From positions 6,822,463-6,886,462 of the forward strand of contig NZ_VJOK01000001.1 of assembly GCF_013302895.1 (NCBI RefSeq): a DNA stretch of 64,000 bases, written 5' to 3'. The DNA comes from Streptomyces albus subsp. chlorinus (GTDB taxonomy: Bacteria; Actinomycetota; Actinomycetes; Streptomycetales; Streptomycetaceae). Numbering within the stretch: the first letter of the stretch is position 1; each line of letters starts with the position of its first letter. Positions 60,815-64,000 of this stretch are shown one piece after another. A program made the position numbers and the translations under genes. A model generated the notes under the pieces. It was not told where the DNA came from. It made no database searches and saw only the letters and a list, made by a program, of their open reading frames with translations.

Positions 60815-61255
60815 TCATTGGCCGCCCCGTGTGTCGGCGACGTGCACCAGCTGACCGAGGGCCGTGGTGGTGTACCAGCCGCAGTCGACCGGGTCGGCGC
60901 CGTGCGGACCTTCGGGAAGGCTGTGCTCCTCCATGGCGTGCAGGTAGATCAGGCAGTCCGGGCAGTGCCCCGTAGCGTGGGCAAGGTAGCCGGGGTGGGC
61001 GGTGATGTAGGTCTGACGGCCGCCGTTCGGGTCGCGAAGCCGCCAACCGTCCTTATCGGTGGGCGTGTGCCAGGAGGGGGTGACCACGCGCATCGAGCGT
61101 CCCCACAGCCTGCCTCGGGCGATGCCTTTGAGGACGAGGACCTCTTCACGGGGCTGGAAGTGGCGGTGGGTGATGTCCCGGTCCGGGGTGACCGGGTCGG
61201 GCGTCGGGGAGAGTACCGGGATGCCGGTGTTCGGCGGAGGCAGGGAGTCGCTCAC
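60815..61255 (-). CDS. Element-specific hypothetical protein, 146 residues
   Basis: From GTG 61255 with GGAAGG seven bases upstream. The protein reads DITHRHFQPREEVLVLKGIA, then MRVVTPSWHTPTDKDGWRLR and GHCPDCLIYLHAMEEHSLPE, ending near GQLVHVADTRGGQ. The C-P-D-C motif with several histidines could bind a metal. No known family recognised. It precedes the frameshifted element gene by 67 bases in the same direction. The frame itself is clean, in contrast to its neighbours. Confidence 0.6.
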   Translation of the reverse strand: MSDSLPPPNTGIPVLSPTPDPVTPDRDITHRHFQPREEVLVLKGIARGRLWGRSMRVVTPSWHTPTDKDGWRLRDPNGGRQTYITAHPGYLAHATGHCPDCLIYLHAMEEHSLPEGPHGADPVDCGWYTTTALGQLVHVADTRGGQ

Positions 61256-61567
61256 GCAGGTCCTTCCACACAGGGGGCGGGTAGCGGCGGGAGGATCAAT
61301 GGTCCGCGCGTTCCCCGGTTTGGCTAACCGGGAGGTATCCGGTAGAAGCGCCTGACTGCCCGCGCTCTCCCCCTCCGGCATCACAGGACCAGCGCGCCGT
61401 CTGCCACCAACTCCTCGGCAGCAGCCTCTAGTTGGCGCGAATGTCCACAGTGCGCGCCGCAGCTCAAAAATCAGGCGATTTGATCAGCTTCTTGCTATGC
61501 CGCTACTGTCGTGATCATCAGCGCGCATCTGGTCAGGCGGTGCGCACGGTACATGGGATAAACAGAA
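61256..61567. other. Divergent promoter region of the secreted-protein cassette
   Basis: About 310 bases between the leftward 60815-61255 gene and the rightward secreted-protein gene. The part from 61,430 is more AT-rich than average. A candidate promoter reads TTGATC (61480-61485), 18 bases, TACTGT (61504-61509), which would start transcription about 50 bases before the GTG at 61568. No gene is seen inside. Confidence 0.45.
61480..61509 (+). promoter_or_regulatory. Candidate promoter of the two-gene cassette
   Basis: -35 TTGATC and -10 TACTGT, spacer 18, in a locally AT-rich stretch upstream of the secreted lysine-rich protein gene. A conventional housekeeping-sigma match of moderate quality. 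Confidence 0.4.
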
Positions 61568-62029
61568 GTGAAGCGCATAGCAAAGAGAATGGCCGTTGTC
61601 GCATCTACGGCGGCCGTGCTGATGGCCGCAGGTCCTGCGGCTGAGGCGGCACCCGCGCATACGGTGGCGGCAACAGGGTTCATTCAGTGCAAGGTGAAGG
61701 CGAATGAACCCCACGAATCCCATGGAAAGCCGGGATGGATCGTGGGGAAGTCCCAGTTCGGCTGCACCGCACGCGTCGACTCGGTCACCAACGTCGTCAA
61801 GCTGCAGAAGAAGGTCAAGGGTAAGTGGGTCAACGTCACCAAGAGCAAGGCCCGCAACGTGCACAAGCCCAAAGCCGGAGTGAAGAAGTACCGTAACCAG
61901 ACGCGAAACTACAAGTGCCGGAAGGGAACCTTCCGCACTGCGTCCATGGGCCACGGCGTCTACCGCGGAGTTCCGTCCAAGTCGCGGCACTGGACCTACA
62001 GCAAGTCGGTCAAGAACCCCTGCAAGTAG
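61568..62029 (+). CDS. Secreted lysine-rich protein with four cysteines
   Basis: 153 residues from GTG 61568. A signal peptide (MKRIAKRMAVVASTAAVLMA, cleavage near AEA-AP at about residue 28) leads to a strongly basic mature protein of about 125 residues. Lysines are dense from residue 80 (VVKLQKKVKGKWVNVTKSKA, KPKAGVKKYRNQTRNYKC). Cysteines in IQCKV, FGCTA, YKCRK and NPCK could form two disulfides. I recognise no family; small basic secreted proteins of this kind occur in Streptomyces and may be antimicrobial, nucleic-acid-binding or wall-binding. The next gene follows after 40 bases in the same direction. Confidence 0.7.
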   Translation: MKRIAKRMAVVASTAAVLMAAGPAAEAAPAHTVAATGFIQCKVKANEPHESHGKPGWIVGKSQFGCTARVDSVTNVVKLQKKVKGKWVNVTKSKARNVHKPKAGVKKYRNQTRNYKCRKGTFRTASMGHGVYRGVPSKSRHWTYSKSVKNPCK

Positions 62030-62069
62030 AGGCCACGGCCCGTGGACCCCGCCGGTTAGGAGACGTTAC

Positions 62070-62462
62070 ATGCTTCCGGAAATCGTGGAAGTGATCCGCT
62101 CGTTCGCGGCGGAGGGGAAGGTTCTCTTCTCACAGGTCAATGACTCGACCGCTGTGCTGATTCCCGAGGACAGCGGCTGTGCCGTCATCGTCCACGACTA
62201 CGGGGACACGGTCACTGTTCGTACAGGTCTCGATATGGCGATCAGCATTGACCCGGCGGAGGAGGACTTCACAAGCCTCTTGCGCGAGCTGCTGGTAGCT
62301 CTACAGTCCGGGAATGCGCAGGAGCGGCTGACCGCGGTGTACCGCAACCGTCTCGCTCCTGATGGCTACAAAGTGGAGCACGCCGGCGGAACGCTGCAGG
62401 AGTTCGGCGAGCGTACCGGACGCGAATTTACGGTAGCGCTCCCCAAATGGAATGCCTCCTGA
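62070..62462 (+). CDS. Small acidic cytosolic protein, partner of the secreted lysine-rich protein
   Basis: 130 residues from ATG 62070, with TAGGAG eight bases upstream. The sequence starts MLPEIVEVIRSFAAEGKVLF and continues DSTAVLIPEDSGCAVIVHDY, GLDMAISIDPAEEDFTSLLR, and ends TGREFTVALPKWNAS. It is acidic, alpha/beta-like, without signal or membrane segment. Size, charge and position directly behind a secreted basic protein resemble an immunity protein, but no known immunity family is recognised. A terminator follows after about 20 bases, closing a two-gene unit. Confidence 0.65.
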   Translation: MLPEIVEVIRSFAAEGKVLFSQVNDSTAVLIPEDSGCAVIVHDYGDTVTVRTGLDMAISIDPAEEDFTSLLRELLVALQSGNAQERLTAVYRNRLAPDGYKVEHAGGTLQEFGERTGREFTVALPKWNAS

Positions 62463-62483
62463 ACCCAAGTGCACTTCGGTGAC

Positions 62484-62513
62484 TGGGTGGGGCGCCGCCT
62501 GGCGCCTCACCCA
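62484..62513 (+). terminator. Terminator hairpin after the cassette
   Basis: Stem tgggtggggcgcc / ggcgcctcaccca (12 of 13 pairs, one mismatch) with a four-base loop, 22 bases after the stop of the small acidic protein gene. Confidence 0.75.
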
Positions 62514-62560
62514 TGCGCGTGTCGCGACAGGAAGACGTGTCCGCAGGCGTCAGTGGGGGT

Positions 62561-62930
62561 TCATCGCAACGGGTTGCCGCGGTCGTTGTTGGTGGCTGCG
62601 TCGAGAAGCTCGGGCAGGTCGGCGCTGTCGGTGTCGCGCTGATCGATCCACCATCCGGCGCGCGTGACGGTGCGAGCTTTGTCCTCCAGCTGTGCCCAGT
62701 CGGCGTCGTCCCAGGCGCCTTCGGTGACGAGGACGGTGTGCGCGGCGGTCTCGGGTGCACTCGCCCCAGCCGATGGCCCGCTCGGGGCCGTCGAGGGGCG
62801 GCATCTCGAACTTCTGGGCCCATTCCGCGGCGGCTTGGTGTTCTTCGGCGCGCTTGGCCTCCAGCCACTCCTGTGTGGAGGGGGCGTTGGCATCGTGGGC
62901 GGCCTTTCAGCAGTCGGTGCTTCTCTGCAC
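62561..62930 (-). pseudogene. Remnant paralogue of the RAGWWIDxRD element protein
   Basis: Pieces in two frames correspond to the C-terminal domain of the 59732-60747 protein: MPPLDGPERAIGWGE in one frame and DDADWAQLEDKARTVTRAGW, WWIDQRDTDSADLPELLDAA in another. DNA similarity continues leftward in the gene to a shared cagcagtc.gtgctt stretch and then stops. At least one frameshift is present and the N-terminal two thirds are missing. Confidence 0.6.
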
Positions 62931-62963
62931 TTCACCCGAACGTGGCCACTGGCGGGTTGAGGA

Positions 62964-63966
62964 TTAAGAGAACGCTGTGGGCCCGTCCCACTCTTGCGCT
63001 TCGGGCATGTTGGCAGCGTCTGTGATGGACGGTCGTGTGTAGCGCTCTCGCCGTAGTTCAAGCACGGTGTCGGCTCTGGCAGCTTGGAGTGCGGATTGGA
63101 TGACGAAGAGTCGAGCCAGCCGGTAGTCCTCGTCAGTCAGGAGCTTGTGGCTCTTGTCCACGGAAAACCGCATGGAACCGTTTGCGTAAGCGTTGACACG
63201 CGGAGCTTGGATGTTGAACTGTGCATACTGTGCGTAGTCGATTCCGAGGGCCAGAATCCGCATCGCACTCTACAACACCTGGGTGACCTTGGTGACGGCC
63301 TCCAGGGCCCGGCCGGCTCTCGTTCCGGAGGCTGTAACCCCTGTCGCGGTAGGTTTTCAGGGTCGGGCCGAAACTGAAGGGCGCGCGTGCGTTGCCCCGC
63401 TCTCGGCGTTCGCCGTAGTAGCTGATCAGCTCGTTGAAGGCAATTCTGAGCCCCGCCATGGCCGCTGGGATGTTGCCCTGGTCCACACGATCCTGGGCCG
63501 CCTTCAAGATCTCGACCGTTTTCGAGCGAGTGACGAGGTCAGCCATGTCGACGGTGGCGAAGTCGACTCCGAAGACCAACGGTGTGGCGTCGGTAAAGAA
63601 GGCAGTGATATCGGCCTTGGCCTGCGCGATGGCGCTGGCCGACGGGATCGTGCCGTGATGCTTCAGGTCGACCCTCAGCTTGTTCATGCGGCCCAGGGGA
63701 TGCTTGCCCGGCAACGGCTGGTTTCCGGGGAGAGCAGGCTGCAACCGTTCCCAATACTGAAGGAACTTAATGTCGCCAGGAATGTTGATCTCCAGGTGCT
63801 CGGCGCTGAGCAGGAGAAAGTGTTCCGCGGCGTCTTGGAAAGACAGGATCGCGGTGCCGGATACCGGCTCCGGCTGTGCGCTCTGATGCATGCCCTGCTT
63901 GTGCAGGAACCGGATGAAGGCCAACCGTTGGATGGTCGTCGGAGTCAGTGGGTTGGGTGTTGTCAT
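62964..63966 (-). pseudogene. Unknown helical protein (HEPN-like look), frameshift plus amber codon
   Basis: From 63966 the frame reads IQRLAFIRFLHKQGMHQSAQ, then FQDAAEHFLLLSAEHLEINI, LGRMNKLRVDLKHHGTIPSA and AAMAGLRIAFNELISYYGER. After TYRDRGYSLRNES a one-base shift near 63,310 leads to RALEAVTKVTQVL, then a TAG codon where Gln is expected, then SAMRILALGIDYAQYAQF and the rest to 62964. Full length would be about 333 residues. The helical pattern with RVDLKHHGT recalls HEPN-type RNase or defence proteins, but the R-x4-6-H motif is not clear, so no assignment is made. Confidence 0.6.
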
Positions 63967-64000
63967 CGGGTCCCTCGTGTTCGTGGACTCGGCAGGCCGA

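Noticed and set aside
1..64000. tRNA, rRNA or tmRNA genes, including an att site in a tRNA 3' end at the integrase
   Set aside because: No cloverleaf-type sequence or CCA-adjacent T-loop was found; none near 46.4 kb.

Overview
High GC content, strong third-position GC bias, frequent GTG starts and the gene families present (an orphan roadblock protein, a SWIM plus SNF2 helicase pair, a Streptomyces-type GH13 amylase, a septum-formation-domain protein, conjugative-element genes) point to a Streptomyces or close relative. No rRNA, tRNA or CRISPR array was found.

Bases 1 to about 46,360 look like ordinary chromosome, compactly packed in short runs. In order: the N-terminal part of a GH2 beta-galactosidase; a proline-rich membrane protein; a secreted SGNH esterase; the SWIM/SNF2 pair; MpaB-type oxygenase, methyltransferase and roadblock genes; acyl-CoA thioesterase; a Ski2-like helicase; a YdjM-like membrane hydrolase; a two-gene heterodimeric ABC exporter; an L,D-transpeptidase; a GH109 glycosidase with a likely DasR-type operator; a divergent alpha-amylase; a large FAD/Fe-S dehydrogenase; a MarR regulator divergent from a multidrug-type ABC exporter; a NamZ-like muramidase; macro-domain, XRE-cupin, DinB, SDR, questin-oxidase-like and ABC ATPase genes; a frameshifted metallo-beta-lactamase-fold gene; a LysR regulator; the lutABC lactate oxidation operon; a flavin monooxygenase; and yjbQ.

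From 46,360 to the end the window is accessory DNA. It opens with a serine integrase that has lost its apparent catalytic serine and its C-terminus, the latter to an IS5-family insertion. Next come gene stumps joined at illegitimate junctions (regulator, HATPase, amidohydrolase, second IS remnant). A second block carries a secreted cysteine-containing protein, a MACPF/perforin-like protein without a signal peptide, and adjacent IS630 and IS701 elements sharing a CTAG site. The last block, 55.9 to 64.0 kb, is a decayed conjugative-element module read leftward (duplicated DnaB-N-domain protein, TraG/VirD4-like coupling ATPase, several element-specific unknowns). Most of its larger genes carry single-base frameshifts and some carry amber codons. 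Inside it sits an apparently intact two-gene cassette at 61.57 to 62.46 kb: a secreted lysine-rich four-cysteine protein followed by a small acidic cytosolic protein and a terminator.

The most promising leads are the intracellular MACPF protein, the secreted-basic/cytosolic-acidic cassette, the DasR-like site in front of GH109, the complementary loss of one nucleotide site in the heterodimeric exporter, and the MarR regulator with a histidine-rich metal-binding-like tail. All functions are inferred from reading the sequence. No database search was run, and some internal residue positions are approximate.
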